A DNA stretch of 64,000 nt from Platycnemis pennipes (Eukaryota > Arthropoda > Insecta > Odonata > Platycnemididae): positions 109,199,054-109,263,053 of the forward strand of contig OW121846.1 in NCBI GenBank assembly GCA_933228895.1. Reading direction: 5' to 3'. Positions within the stretch are counted from its first letter, which is position 1. Each line of letters starts with the position of its first letter. The position numbers and the translations under genes are program-made. A model generated the notes under the pieces. That model searched no databases and was not told the origin of the DNA. It saw only the letters and a list, made by a program, of their open reading frames with translations. Below are positions 45,943 to 57,663 of this stretch, piece after piece.

Positions 45943-46064
45943 ACAAGAGCACCACGGTAGAGATATGGAGGGGGTAACCCATCCAATCTTCATACGGGCC
46001 CATCGTTGCTTAACTTTGGTGATCTGATGGGAACTGGTGTATCAATGTGGCTAGGCACTTGCCC
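45943..46064 (-). repeat. 5S-rRNA-derived sequence (SINE3-like head or 5S pseudogene)
   Basis: On the minus strand, from 46064, the sequence aligns along its whole length with animal 5S rRNA. Key blocks are agatcaccaaagttaagcaa (compare GATCACCGAAATTAAGCAACG), gattggatgggttacc (box C; compare CTTGGATGGGTGACC) and taccgtggtgctcttg (compare TACCGCGTGCTGTTGG). Similarity is roughly 70 percent by eye. The internal promoter region is partly preserved. The divergence excludes a functional 5S gene. Fusion to further 3' sequence would make it a SINE3-type element, but I could not fix its 3' end. Confidence 0.8.
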
Positions 46065-47760
46065 TATGAGGAATACGGTACTTCATCATGTGACTTAGAA
46101 ACTGAAAGTTAATCATCATTAAATAAATGTCTTCACAGAATAATGTATCATGCAATTCAATCACACAAAAGATGGAATTATTACAAAAAACCAAAATGTG
46201 GAATTACTACAAAACCAACCTTCATCAGAAGAATTTTGACTAGTCTCCGCCATATCAACATCATTCAAATACTCGACAGATGAAGTATGGATACACTGTC
46301 AATTACAGTATCTAACAAATAAAGTATTCCTTCAGTAGATTTATCTGTTTCATCCATTGTTGGTAGGATAACTAATCACAATCACATAAATACCACTGAC
46401 TGCACGTCGCATATATGTTTCATAATGACACAAAGCCTATCGTCTACCAGTTTGTTAGGCATGGGTCTCGTAGCGCTCCAGAAATAAGGGTACCAGAAAT
46501 AAGGGTACCATAAAATAAGAAAGTGAAGTATCCTGACATCTAGCACCATTTTCTATAATTAAAAGGTCAACATAACTATTGTACAGTGCGCGAGATGTTT
46601 CACTAAGGCTGACGTGAGAAAAACATATGGAAAACTAAAAGACATTCACTCACATCTGCAACATGGTAGGGGTTTGCCACCAAAGATGTTGGAGAACATC
46701 TTTAGCAACATTAATGTCAACATTTCAGAATACTTTATTTGAATTTTATTTTGAAAATTGGTTCCGAGCAAAGGCATAAATGCTGCACAATGTAAGTGCT
46801 GAGTAGGGCATCTTCACTCTGAGCTCCAGATGTACGTTGATGTTTGAACTTTTCCTTTTTGCCACTGTTTAAACATGCTCATACATGGATATCTGTGTAC
46901 TTCTGTGGCTAATCCTAAGAATTTGTCTCACTTTAAACACCATGAAGTACTGGTACTAACACAGTTTTGATGTCCCAACATTTATAAAACAAACTAACAT
47001 TGCAATGTAATGCACACCTTGTGGATGCCCTTTTACTTCCTCATAATTTTTTTTTTAACCATACTACACCAATTCAAATATTTTTGTAAGCGATGGCAAT
47101 ATTATTTAATGAGAGAATTAATGCTTCTGCGAGATATCATCACTGAATTAGCCTATAAGGTAGTTATTTTCCTGGGACAAATTTGGTTTGGTCCTCCTCT
47201 GAATGTGCTAAAGGTAACCAACATGTGCTAAAGGTAACCAACATGTGCTAAACTGAATTATTTTCATGCACAGTAACTAACACATAAGGAAATGAACATG
47301 AAAACAAGGAAAGCGTGCTATTGAGGAACATCCCAATGAGGGTCCACTGTATATGCAATGGCAATGAAAAAACCCATAGTATACCACCAACATGTTCTTC
47401 ATGCCATATGTGAAGGGAAATTACATTAAACAAAGGTAAGTTTTTAAACATTTAAAATATAGAATTACAGTGGGCCCATATGAACTTGAAGTGAGAATTT
47501 TTTTTAAGTCCAGGTATTTTTCAGAATCAAAGAGGCTACAGAGACAACCTAAATTCAGTATAGCATAACAAAAACTGCTCATCATTTAAGTAAGGTCAAC
47601 TTATCATTCATTAATCAGCAACACTATGCAATTATACTAAAAATCTTATACAAATGCATGATATTTGATCTAAAGCTATATAATGCCTTCACAAGAACCT
47701 GGTGGTAATTACTTAAACAAAATGGAAATCTTAAAGAACACTGAAAGGATTACACTTTAC
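46065..47760. other. Last MTMR14 intron, 5' side
   Basis: AT-rich, with two minor direct repeats (ggtaaccaacatgtgctaaa near 47213-47252, and ataagggtacca near 46486). No gene recognised. Confidence 0.45.
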
Positions 47761-47973
47761 CTTCCAGCACTCACTGAACTACTTGACTCATTGCGATGTC
47801 TTAGGCGACCAGGAACTGGCACGGCAACTGGACTCGTTCTGCTTGGATGAGGAGACCTGGGACCAGGTAAAGCACTAGATAGAGAGAAGTTCCCTAATCC
47901 AGATAATTGAGCAGATCCTGACTCTAAACCCACTTGAGATGACCATGCTAACTGGGGATTGCAAGCAATATTC
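47761..47973 (-). CDS. MTMR14: MTMR14 internal exon (Ser/Pro-rich linker)
   Basis: 213 bp between an acceptor (ctctttttttcag) at 47974 and a donor (GAAG|GTAAAG) at 47760. The first base completes a Gly codon with GG from the exon at 50956. The last two bases, AG, complete an Arg codon with the terminal exon at 20495. Both ends are phase 2, so the exon is a multiple of three and could be skipped without shifting the frame. The peptide runs NIACNPQLAW, a Ser/Gly-rich stretch, then SPVAVPVPGRLRHRNESSSS. The SP-AVPVPGR plus Ser-run pattern resembles the region before the C-terminal tail of MTMR14. It lies outside the catalytic domain and is likely disordered. Confidence 0.85.
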
Positions 47974-50955
47974 CTGAAAAAAAGAGAAAAATAAAACATG
48001 AAATGGTTTACTGAAACAAACAACCAGGGAGATGACATTTTCATTTCTGTTTCTATAATTAAAAATTCCCAATGCTAAGTGAGATTTTCATGGTGGTTTG
48101 AAATGCAAGAACTCAGGGACGTAACAATACCTTACAAGGAGTAGAAAAAAATTGAAATTCACGACAAAAATGAAATACATAAAGGATACAGACAGTCAAC
48201 ACACAAAAAAGAAACATTTTGTTTTATCAATAATAACTCAATTTCTGAACCTATAAATTGGACTTAGCTACAACCCTATGCTAAGCAATTTTATGCATGC
48301 ACAGCTATACTGAAAATTTAAATGTTAGGCATGAATAAATTTAATGGAAAAGATACAATTAAACCTTTTCAAACAAGAAATACCACAATTCACCAAAGAA
48401 CAAGTTTTTATTAACTTTTAGGTATCCTAGATGGTGAAGTTTGACATTTAAGGTAGGACATTGCATAATATAATGTCAAATTTGCTTCAATTTGGATGAG
48501 ACGGGGCTCTTCTATTGTGCTCTCCCGGAAACAACTTGAGCGCACAGGAGAGTGATGCCATGGAGGAAGGAAGAGCTGGTTGGAGAGGGTTTTTCCAACC
48601 CCTCCCATTTCTCTCTTTTTTTTCTTGTGCGGCAGCCTCTCAGACCACACAAAGTGAAGCCTTCCGTTCTTCAAACCTCACCAGCTGCCAAAGTAATAAA
48701 AATTGGGAATACTAAAAGCAGTGTAAAACTGAGAAAACGTGAAGCTGTGAAACGGAAGCTCATTGTTTTGTCGCTTCTGCATGTAGCCGAGGGAGCATTT
48801 CTCTTCCGAAGGGGTTGGAGAAAGGGGGCAGGATGAGATATCCACACACTCACGCGCCATATCCTCAGCAATGGAGGGGTTCTTTATCAGCTGCAGACCC
48901 TAGGCGCATCTTGACCGTAAGGGGTTTTCCTTCCTCTCCAACATAGTCACCGGTGACAGTGGCACATGTGAGTCGCACTCCCTTCCCCCTGCCTCTAACC
49001 CCTCTTTGCCTCACCCCAGGCTCTTCCACCTACCCTCGTTGAAGACCACGGGACACCAAACAGGAAAAAACCCTGAGAGCATCACAGCCTTTCAGGACAA
49101 CCCGAAATCACTGTTTCCACCCCATCCCCCGTTATTCAACCTCATTTCCACTTACACTCAACGTATCCTTCAAAGCAGTAACACGCACCTTCCCTACCGC
49201 ACATTTCATCCTCTGCTAGGTACACTTTTCAATGCAAAGAAAGTTTCCGCAGCAATATGCTCAATTTTCGCGATAGGCATCAATTGGTTACATAAAGCAT
49301 CTGTGAAAATCATGAAGTAAAATTAATAATGCATTTTCTAGGATTTACCAATGTCAGCCCATATTTTCCTATTTTGTATTTTTATTCATATCTGAAATAT
49401 AATCCTCCATCTCCACCTTTCCACAATTTTTTACTTGGAATTTTATATAGATGATTCTACGAGGGATGAAGAGGAAGGCGCATTCTGAAGCATTACCTTT
49501 GCTTCCCCTTACTTTGTTCCCAGTGAGTCCTCAGCCTTAGACTTAGTGGATTTCTCAGGATTTAGCACTCTCCTCCGAAACTTGCCTATTTCCAGTGAGA
49601 GTATACAGAAGAGGACATTGCGGAGATTTTGGAGGGAAATGAGGAGCTTAAAGCAGATAAATTTAATTACTGATGTCAAATGTTTAACGGCTCACTAACT
49701 GGCAAAAATAACGTGAAAAATTGTATTTTTAGTTTTTATTTGTGCAAAAGGGTTATGTAAAAGGGTATTATGTGAATAATATCTGCAATAAAGTTCTAAT
49801 TTATGTAAAATTTTATTGAATTACTTTATTTATTTTTTCTGGATAAATACCTTGATATATGTTCATCTAAATTTTTCTACTCGACTAAAGGTAACAGAAT
49901 TTGCTTGTACCTAGAGCGTAATTCACAGATATAATGCTTGCGAACTAATAAAAGATGGTGATGGGGTCAATGGAAATGATTATAATATTATGAACATATG
50001 GTGAATAATAATTTCCTGCAAGGAGTGTAAAAAATAAATATATGAGGCTAAAATGAGACCCACTAGCCCACAGGAAAATTGAGAAAGTATTCAACCCACT
50101 TCCCATGACTATCCTAGGTGATGGATGACACAGTATCATGCCATAAATTAATAAAAATTTAAACAAAATTAAGTGCATATTGCCAAAATAAGCATGATAA
50201 TCAACATCAGGAGCATTAAATGCAACATTTTGCATAAAAAAATGAGTGTCATCAGAATGATAAAATAAACATTTTATTAGGTAAGCATTGAAAGTGTTAA
50301 ACTAGAGTTCAAGCCTTAGAAAGAGGTTGTGGAATGATTATTTAATCATCTGCGGTAATAACGATGCTTTGGCTTCCAAGACCTCTTGTTATCTATAGGT
50401 TCTACTGTACTACCATAATTGGCTAGGAAGTACCTTTCCGCACCACCATCAATGGTGCACTCAAGAGAGAAAGTTCAGCAAGTTCAGCATTATTTATGTT
50501 AAAATGAGAAATTGGCTTGATCCAGAATGTGTTGAAATTCTAGTTATTTTAAAATAAAACTCAAAGAAAAAATTTTTTATACTTGTGGTTGGAGTGTTTA
50601 AATCAATTGTAAGTGTAAAATTTATAATAAATTCAAAACAAAACATGAGATTAATGTGAAAATAAAGATTTGGCTTTGAAATAATACTTTGGATATAAAA
50701 AAATGGTAACATTTAGATTTCAGACAAATGTTTGGATTAAAGGTAAAGATAAGATTCGGATTCAAAATGAAATTCAAGGGTGAATTTGAGATTCGGATTC
50801 AAGAAAAACTGGTTGCGAATCATCTCCAGTAAATATCTTTAATAATAATAAAATTTTGTAATCCCTAAGTCCATTATATCAATTTCTACTGCATTGCCCT
50901 AAGCTGTTTCCTCTATATAAATGTAATATTCCCCCAAAAAGTGAAAACAGCTTAC
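47974..50955. other. MTMR14 intron
   Basis: About 3 kb. 48480-49020 is less AT-rich but has no feature I can name; the remainder is AT-rich. No transposon ends recognised. Confidence 0.5.
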
Positions 50956-51159
50956 CCATTTGAATGCTCATCTGGAATATCAGGAACAATATGAAAGAAC
51001 ACAGGAGGATTGTCTTGACTTTTGCTACTTATTGAGCTGCATGAGCTGTTCAGGCTAATATTAGATCCTCTCGAACTGATGTGATACTCAGAGTCAAAAA
51101 GAACTCCATCCAGATGAGTGTCTGAGTCATTTCTTAGTACTGCATGCTTTGACTTTGAC
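50956..51159 (-). CDS. MTMR14: MTMR14 internal exon
   Basis: 204 bp between an acceptor (cttattttttgcag) at 51160 and a donor (ATGG|GTAAGC) at 50955. The first base, G, completes the Arg codon opened by AG at the end of the catalytic exon. The last bases, GG, are completed to Gly by the next exon. Phase is 2 on both sides and the length is divisible by three. The peptide is polar: SKSKHAVLRNDSDTHLDG, a Ser-rich middle, then a PPVFFHIVPDIPDEHSNG end. In MTMR14 proteins a basic, Ser-rich segment follows directly after the phosphatase fold, which fits. The assignment rests mainly on reading-frame continuity with the catalytic exon. Confidence 0.82.
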
Positions 51160-51960
51160 CTGCAAAAAATAAGACATGCAATACTAAACCAATCACTGGA
51201 CAACACCAAAATGTATAAATTAAAACCAAAAAGATGGAGTACTCAACTATTCTTCATAAAGGTGTCTAACAAAGTGGGAAACAAAATTTTTAGGTCTTTT
51301 CAAGGTTGAAATAACAATAGGTCCACATCCACATATTATATATTATCCACAACTTAGGCTTCATAATTATCAGGTCATGATGATGTTCCTTCACAATGAA
51401 ACCTTAACTATAGATAATAAATTATTAGAGGAAAAACCAAGTCACCTCTTGTTATTTCATAATGAAGCATTTACACTAAGTTACACCTACTACAGTTGAA
51501 TTTTCAAAGCCTAAATTTTCAAGGTTCAAATCTTCAACTTATGGAGACCTCATAGAGATATTCCTTCTGGTGGAAATGTTAATCTGACAGTAATATAACA
51601 TACAACAAACAGTTAATACCAGTAAAAATATCAAAATTCAAAATTTACATAGATATTTTCTTGTGCCTCTGAGGAAGCTGAATTTACAAAAAATTATCTT
51701 TGTAGAAAACTATGATTATGGGGGTTTATAATGCATATTATTCCATTGATACCCACCCTTTTAAACCTATGATATGACACATTTTAAGCCCTAATTCACT
51801 TTTCATTATATTTTTGACCTTGACTATTACATTACAGGGGCCACGGTTATTTTTCTAATAACCATTAGGTTCCTCATGTCAAAAAAACCCATAACCAAAA
51901 TTTTTACCAAAAAATTGAATTTTTGTATCTTGAATTTATTAACATTGAAAACTCCATTAA
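51160..51960. other. MTMR14 intron, 3' part
   Basis: AT-rich intron sequence between the exon at 51159 and the second 164-bp MITE. Nothing recognised. Confidence 0.5.
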
Positions 51961-52124
51961 CCCTTCAAGCGCGGAGGAGATTTAAAGGAATCCCATCTCG
52001 TAGGTCGGAGGAGATTTAAATGGAAATGGAAATTAAATGGTCGCCGCGACGTAGTGACTACGTCGCTCGACGGCATATGAAGTCCGGGCCCGACGTAGTC
52101 ACTACGTCGCTCGACGTTGAAGGG
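51961..52124. mobile_element. 164-bp TTAA MITE, copy 2
   Basis: TTAA at 51957-51960 and 52125-52128. I found no difference from 33812-33975 over its whole length, in the same orientation. The copies are 18 kb apart within one gene, so the family is probably young. Confidence 0.92.
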
Positions 52125-52128
52125 TTAA

Positions 52129-52658
52129 GCAAAAAAATATCTGCAGACTGAAATATCCAAATACCAAGTAAGGTATTGAAAATAATATCTCCGAAACCAG
52201 TTTTTCGGTTGACTGGGCAACCATCAACTGGGAGCAATCAAGGCCGGCTACTTACCTTAATACATCCATTAGGCAAAATTTGGATTTTGGATGGAACCCC
52301 CATTCTATGATCAAAAGGCCAAATTTCTAAATTTAGTTTTCACCCAACAAACACCCCTTTTTTCTACCCCTGTGCCAAATTTCATCAAAATGGTACAAAT
52401 AAGTCCATAGTATCTAAAACTGAAGTGTCTAAAATTAGAGGTAAAAAAATGATCAATATCTGTATGATAACAAGCCATACCAGACAAAATACAATAAAGG
52501 AGTTATTAATCCAGAAATTTTCCTCAAGGATACCATTCTGCAAATTGGCTTGTTAGGGAGTACTATTAAATTCTCACTTTTTGCAGAATTTGAGTATTTT
52601 AAAAGAGAGGGTTTCCACCTCTATGCCTCCACATGAATGCACTTATGAGGGTAGGTTA
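52129..52658. other. MTMR14 intron sequence
   Basis: AT-rich, nothing recognised. Confidence 0.5.
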
Positions 52659-54301
52659 GTAAGTACAGTTGAGCACCCTTAATCCGGGAACCCCTAATCC
52701 AGGAGCACCCATAATTCGGCAATTTTGCCATGACCACCTAGTACTTAGTGGAAAATGCCGAAACATTTTTTACCGGAACATTGCTTCATAACCTGCCGAG
52801 ATATTATTCTTATATTAATACCGAAATACCATTCTTAATGTTAATTTTCCCATTTCGAGAATGAGAATAATTTAAACATATTAATTTCTGGTACTTCGTG
52901 TACACAGGAATTATTCCAGAAATTGAAGTAAACGTATAAATTTGAAGACATCTCCGAGACGGACTACGACTAATTTACAGATCGGCCACTTTCAATGGCG
53001 CGCGTATTTTTGATTGACCAAAAGATGTAATTTGATAAAATTATTGAATATATTCTTATGTTTCACCCAAAACATGTCTCATCCATTCAGTTGTGACAAC
53101 AGCACAAAACGTTAACCATCGCAGAATATGTGCAAGTTGTGAAAAAGCTTGACGCCCTTGCATCAGTAAAGCGTTTGAGTGAAACATACTACGTAGGAAC
53201 TTATAGCACATTAAGAAGCTGAAAGAGAAAAATCATCAAAATTTTACTGTTAAAGTGACACGAAGAAGTAGATAAGAGAGAAAAACTATGAAAGAAGATT
53301 AAAGTGCTGATTTAGATAGCGATGTATATTAAGTAAAATATTCGAAGCGATAGTTTCGAATGCGTCGAAGTGAAGGGCTTAGTTAGTATTTCTGGCCAAA
53401 TGCTAATGGAGCAGGATAAACTCTTTTAGAAATAGACGTGATCAATCCAAAAGACGTGATTCGGGAAATTTCACGTGCAGGCAATAGCATTTCACTGTCC
53501 GTTCTAAAAACACGCGCGGTTTAAATTGTGGACTGCTTTAAGGTTTGATATAGACGAAATAATTGGGGATTTAAAAAATTTCACGTTTCTGAGGATAAAA
53601 ATATGATGATGGAGTTTGCAAACATCATCCATAACCCTGAATCAAAGGAAATGGAATTGGTAAATTTAGACGAAAGGACAGTTAGCGGCCACGATATTCT
53701 CACCACACAACATATCATAGATGATGAAATCATTGAAATGGTAATTAATAACAATAAATCCGAGTGGGGATGACGATGATCAGCCTGAAATTGTTGAAGG
53801 AAGACTACTCTTGATGATGGTCTTTAAAGAATTATCCAGTCCGGTCGCCCGCGGCGACGTAGTGATGGGCGTACACACGACACTCACGCATTGGCATCGC
53901 GCTGAATCAGCTGATAAATCAAGCATGGATCAATCAAGAAACATCAAATTTTATACCCTTTTCCAATAACAATATGAAACTTTTACATGTGCAGCAATAT
54001 GCACAATGGTTAGATTCCGTTATTTTCACTCACTGCGAAACTTCGATAATTTTAAATAATAACTTTGTGTATTAAGAAACCAATTCTTTCTGATTATTCC
54101 CAGTAACCCTTTTTAAAATAATGTTCAGTAAATGGCAAACGAATACATTTTGTTCTAAATAATTAACTCCTTTCAATGAAAACATCCCGGACGTCCGAAA
54201 TAGACCAGTTGACATGCATCACCCATAGTCCGGCAAAATCCCTAATCCGGCATCACTTCGGTCCCGACTGTGCCAGATTAAAGATGCTCAACTGCACTTA
54301 C
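52659..54301 (+). mobile_element. Tigger/pogo-like DNA transposon, internally deleted
   Basis: Terminal repeats gtaagtacagttgagcaccc and, inverted, gtaagtgcagttgagcatct, continuing into ttaatccgg / ttaatctgg, lie 1.64 kb apart. Inside are recognisable pieces of a CENP-B-type transposase on the plus strand, in order but with the large DDE core missing. The 3' subterminal region repeats the same words (ccctaatccggcat) as the 5' end. Confidence 0.8.
53105..53770 (+). pseudogene. Tigger transposase fragments (CENP-B-like N-terminus and C-terminal tail)
   Basis: At about 53110 the translation gives TIAEYVQVVKKLDALASVKR, the first helix-turn-helix of a CENP-B/pogo DNA-binding domain. Near 53365-53430 VSISGQMLMEQDKLF matches the second half (a V-SGPMLMEQAK-type motif). 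Near 53620-53760 IIHNPESKEMELVNLDE resembles an acidic tail. Stops and frameshifts lie between the pieces, and the catalytic domain is absent. Confidence 0.7.
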
Positions 54302-54470
54302 AAAATTGAAGATATGGCACTTGTAGAATTGCAATTACAATAAAACCCTTTACACTTTTCTAGTGACAAATGGAAAAATGGAATGGACCAATGGAAAGTG
54401 TAAACTGCAACAAAATGCAAATAGCTCAAAAAGGAGGATTTTCAGTTTCACATACACCCTTATGTGCCTA

Positions 54471-55299
54471 CAGTAGAAGCCCGTTATAGTGAGTAAGGCA
54501 TATAGCGAAAATCTTGCAATCACAAGTGATTGGCAATGTGTCATCAAAAGGCCTATGATTAACATGTAAAAGAAAACAGATATAGCGAGGCCTAGAAGCT
54601 CCTGCCACAGCATACACTCGGTATTATGAGCGATATTTCTTGAGGGTGATGCACTGCAAAGTACAAATGAATGCATGGTATTTACCTTTAGTAGCAGTAT
54701 TTGTCAACTACAACTTAGAATACAATATTTGTTCCATCTCTACATTATTTAAAGTCCAATCAAGTCCACGCACTGACGATTTACGGCCGGCCATGGTGTA
54801 CCTTGCATGCGCGCTCGCACTTTCTAGTTGTTCTTTTGTTAATCCAAGTTCAAATGGAGGTGTAGGAGTGGAGTGGGCAGAAGATGGACAAGCGGAAAAG
54901 CATCTAGTCAGTCACACAACAGCGGAGTGCAGTGGTGTGGGTAAGGGGCAGAGTTCAGCCCGCTTGTTGTCTGCCACCGCAGGAGTAGTTGACAGACGAG
55001 GAGTTGATTAACTCGGTAGGAAACGAAGGAGACGACAAAATTAATTCTTTCGGAAGAAGAAACAGTGCCTATGCTGAATAGAGCTAAAGCACAGCAGGCT
55101 CTTGGAAAAATTAGCGCCCAATACCGGGCCAGTGATGCTTCCGCCGACGACTTTAGCAAATTTAGAGAAGTGGAAGGGTCTGCGCTTTCGGCAACTGTCA
55201 ATAGAATGAAGCAGACGATGCTAGAATGATTTTTCAGCCAGATATAGAAATTGTGAGTACTGTGCTGTCAATGTGAAGAGCGAGTATCTGTGACTAAAG
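54471..55299 (+). mobile_element. Diverged Tigger-type copy C carrying a transposase tail
   Basis: After TA at 54469-54470 the sequence cagtagaagcccgttatagt follows the left end of copies A and B for about 400 bp with many differences. Unlike A and B it then contains coding remnant. The right terminal repeat was not found; a hAT-like element begins at 55300-55321. Confidence 0.65.
55067..55230 (+). pseudogene. C-terminal tail of a Tigger-type transposase
   Basis: A 54-codon frame starts MLNRAKAQQALGKISAQYR and ends VNRMKQTMLE before TGA, then FFSQI. The A-x-x-AL...L...Y pattern followed by a hydrophobic end is typical of the C-terminal tail of pogo/Tigger transposases. It links the GATAA-array elements A and B, which share its left end, to this transposase family. 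Confidence 0.5.
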
Positions 55300-55320
55300 C
55301 AGGGTGTCCAGAAGCGAAAG

Positions 55321-57663
55321 CAGGGTGTCCAGAAGTGGGGCACTTGAAAATTCCACGAGATTTCCAGGTTTTCCAAACAAAAATTTTATTTTTGTAGAGG
55401 AAATATAGATTTTTTCTCGTTAAGTATAAGAGAACGTTGGGTACGTTTTTTGTGTGATTAAAAGTAGGCTAAGTATTACAGCTAATCTTGCATTTTGGCC
55501 AAAATAAACCAAATCCTACACATTTGGATGAAAATAAAAAAAATACAACATTATACAACACTTTCATTTAGTTCATGAGAAAATCACATCACCTTCTTAG
55601 AGTTAAACATTATCATGCTGGTGCTTGGGAACAAGGTTACATTACAACCAGACTTTGCTATGAATAGCATTGATACAAAATGATCAATAACTTAAAAAAC
55701 TAAATGAATTGTCTTTTTCCCCACGGTAATCGTCTAGGGTGGGTAAAAGCAAAAGAAACAAACATTCCAGATGCATAGACCATGTTCATATAAGTTGCAA
55801 CAAAATCAGATCACAAACCTTTCTTTGCATTAAACGTATCATGATGGTTCAAGAGGTTGGTGAGAGATGGTTCATGAAGGTTCAGGTACAAGATCATATC
55901 AGACCCAAATAATAACTTTTTTGGGAGGGCAAAAGGATACTAAAAATACAACGACATACAAAACATTCATGTAATTTGTGACAAAACCGTATAACATAGC
56001 GTCTCAAATGTATTCGAGAGGTATTGGTGTGCAACCTGAGGGTGCAAGAGCTCCTCCAGGATCCAGGCATGATATTCCCTTATTCAGATGGAAGGCCAAG
56101 GGTGTTCTTTCAATGAGTTTCCCCACCAATTTCTTTAGGTTGGTAATACATCCATTAATGAAGAGAAGGATATCCTCGCATATCTTTGTGACTATAATCT
56201 CTTAAGGCTATCTTGGTTGCATATCCAACATTTATATCTTTTGTGGGGATCGGATTTTCAGCTTTACTCAAATCAATATGCTGCATGTTTCCACATCCCA
56301 AAACCTCCGGCATTACCAATCTTGCCATCACAGTTTTCAACAATTCAGTGATTGCCGAAAACAGGAACCGAGCCATAGGCTTGCTGGATTGAAATTCCAG
56401 AAAAAATAGTTCCAGCTCCGCTGTAACTGTGGCAAAGGAAGCCAGTTTAGGACCCAACATTTTGTCTTGGATGGTGAACTTTATTAACCTGAAACTGTGA
56501 CACATAGGCTCGCATTTCTTGCCCATATGATCGCTTTTCTCTTCAACCTGAAAGCTCTTGAAATAATTTGGCAAGGGTTGAAGAATATCGAGGGATCTGA
56601 GCACAACATTTTCACTGTCTAAACACCTAACTCCACAAAACTTCATTGGGAGACAGTCACAAAGAGAGATTAGTTTGAAGTCAGGTCTATGGGTTGGATA
56701 ATATGAAAATAAATTAAACAAAACACAAACGAATGGAACAATATCCCATCCAGTTTCCTTCATACCAGCTTTAAATGCACAATTGATGGTATGCAGTCCA
56801 CAGCTACCTAAATATAATATCTGGGGGCCATCTGTATACCCTTCAGAGAGGAATGCGGGAGACATTAGTTCCTTCGAAAATTTGACATTCAGATCTTGGA
56901 CCAACCATTCAAACTTGAAGAACATTCTTGAGTTCTTTCCTGATCAGAGCTTCTTTGAAAGCTCTGAGGAGATCAATGGCAGTAGTGTGCCCCAAAATAC
57001 TTAAGTGAGGTACCGCGTGCAAACTACATTCTGCTTATCATCCCAAAAGCAAACACTAAGATCAATTTGCTGCATATTAGCAATCTTATTGAGGCTTTCA
57101 TCAAAACCCAAAATAAATTGCAGGCAACTCTCTTTATGTTTCATTTCAGGTTTTGTTCGAAATATAGAGGTCATGAACAACTATTTTGTTTTTGTTGTTG
57201 TTGTTGAAAGCCATTGTGACGGGACGAGCGCACTCGGGCACTTCGGCGAGAAACGAAATGACCACTAAGAACAAAGATTATATACACGGGTTGGAACTAA
57301 GAACACAGTGTAATGAGAAATCATTGCACTCTCAGTGATTGCAGGAATGCTAAATGTGACAATGGAAATTTCACATCGCAACTAGCCGATAAAAGCACAT
57401 TCTATACGCTGCCGATTTATTTGCTGTGACCACATAGTATTTATAGAAAACATTATACCTACTCTCAGTGATTGCAGGAATGCAAAATGCAACAACACAG
57501 GGGAAATTCGACTATGCAAATTGCCAAAAATGGCACATTATTTCCGTTGCTGTTTTACATATTGAGACCACCAAAAATTCCAGTCAATTAGATATTTCCC
57601 TGATATTTCCAGTGAAAATAAAATTCCCTGAGAATTCCGGTTTTCCAGAGTGCTGGACCCCTG
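55321..57663 (-). mobile_element. hAT-like (DUF4371-type) DNA transposon, decayed
   Basis: The left end cagggtgtccagaagtgg and the inverted right end caggggtccagcactctgg resemble each other and other ends of this type in the window (32705). Both lead into sequence rich in words such as ttccctga / aattccgg. The transposase remnant is on the minus strand inside. A second cagggtgtccagaag lies at 55300, so the true left boundary is ambiguous by 21 bp. I found no convincing 8-bp target duplication. Confidence 0.7.
56155..57170 (-). pseudogene. hAT-like transposase (DUF4371-type), frameshifted
   Basis: From about 57160 downward the minus strand reads QFILGFDESLNKIANMQQID, then VCFWDDKQNVVCTRYLTSVFW and RAFKEALIRKELKNVLQV. 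A frame change near 56930 leads into the open frame 56155-56925, with NVKFSKELMSPAFLSEG, LYLGSCGLHTINCAFKAG and a MLGPKLASFATVTAELELF stretch. The FDESLNK and GSCGLH-x-x-x-x-AFK blocks characterise a transposase family abundant in arthropods. The N-terminal zinc finger was not seen. It is in the same orientation as MTMR14, within an intron. Confidence 0.8.

Noticed and set aside
45943..46064. Functional 5S rRNA gene
   Set aside because: Too divergent from animal 5S along its whole length, single copy in the window, and no T-run terminator at the expected 3' end.
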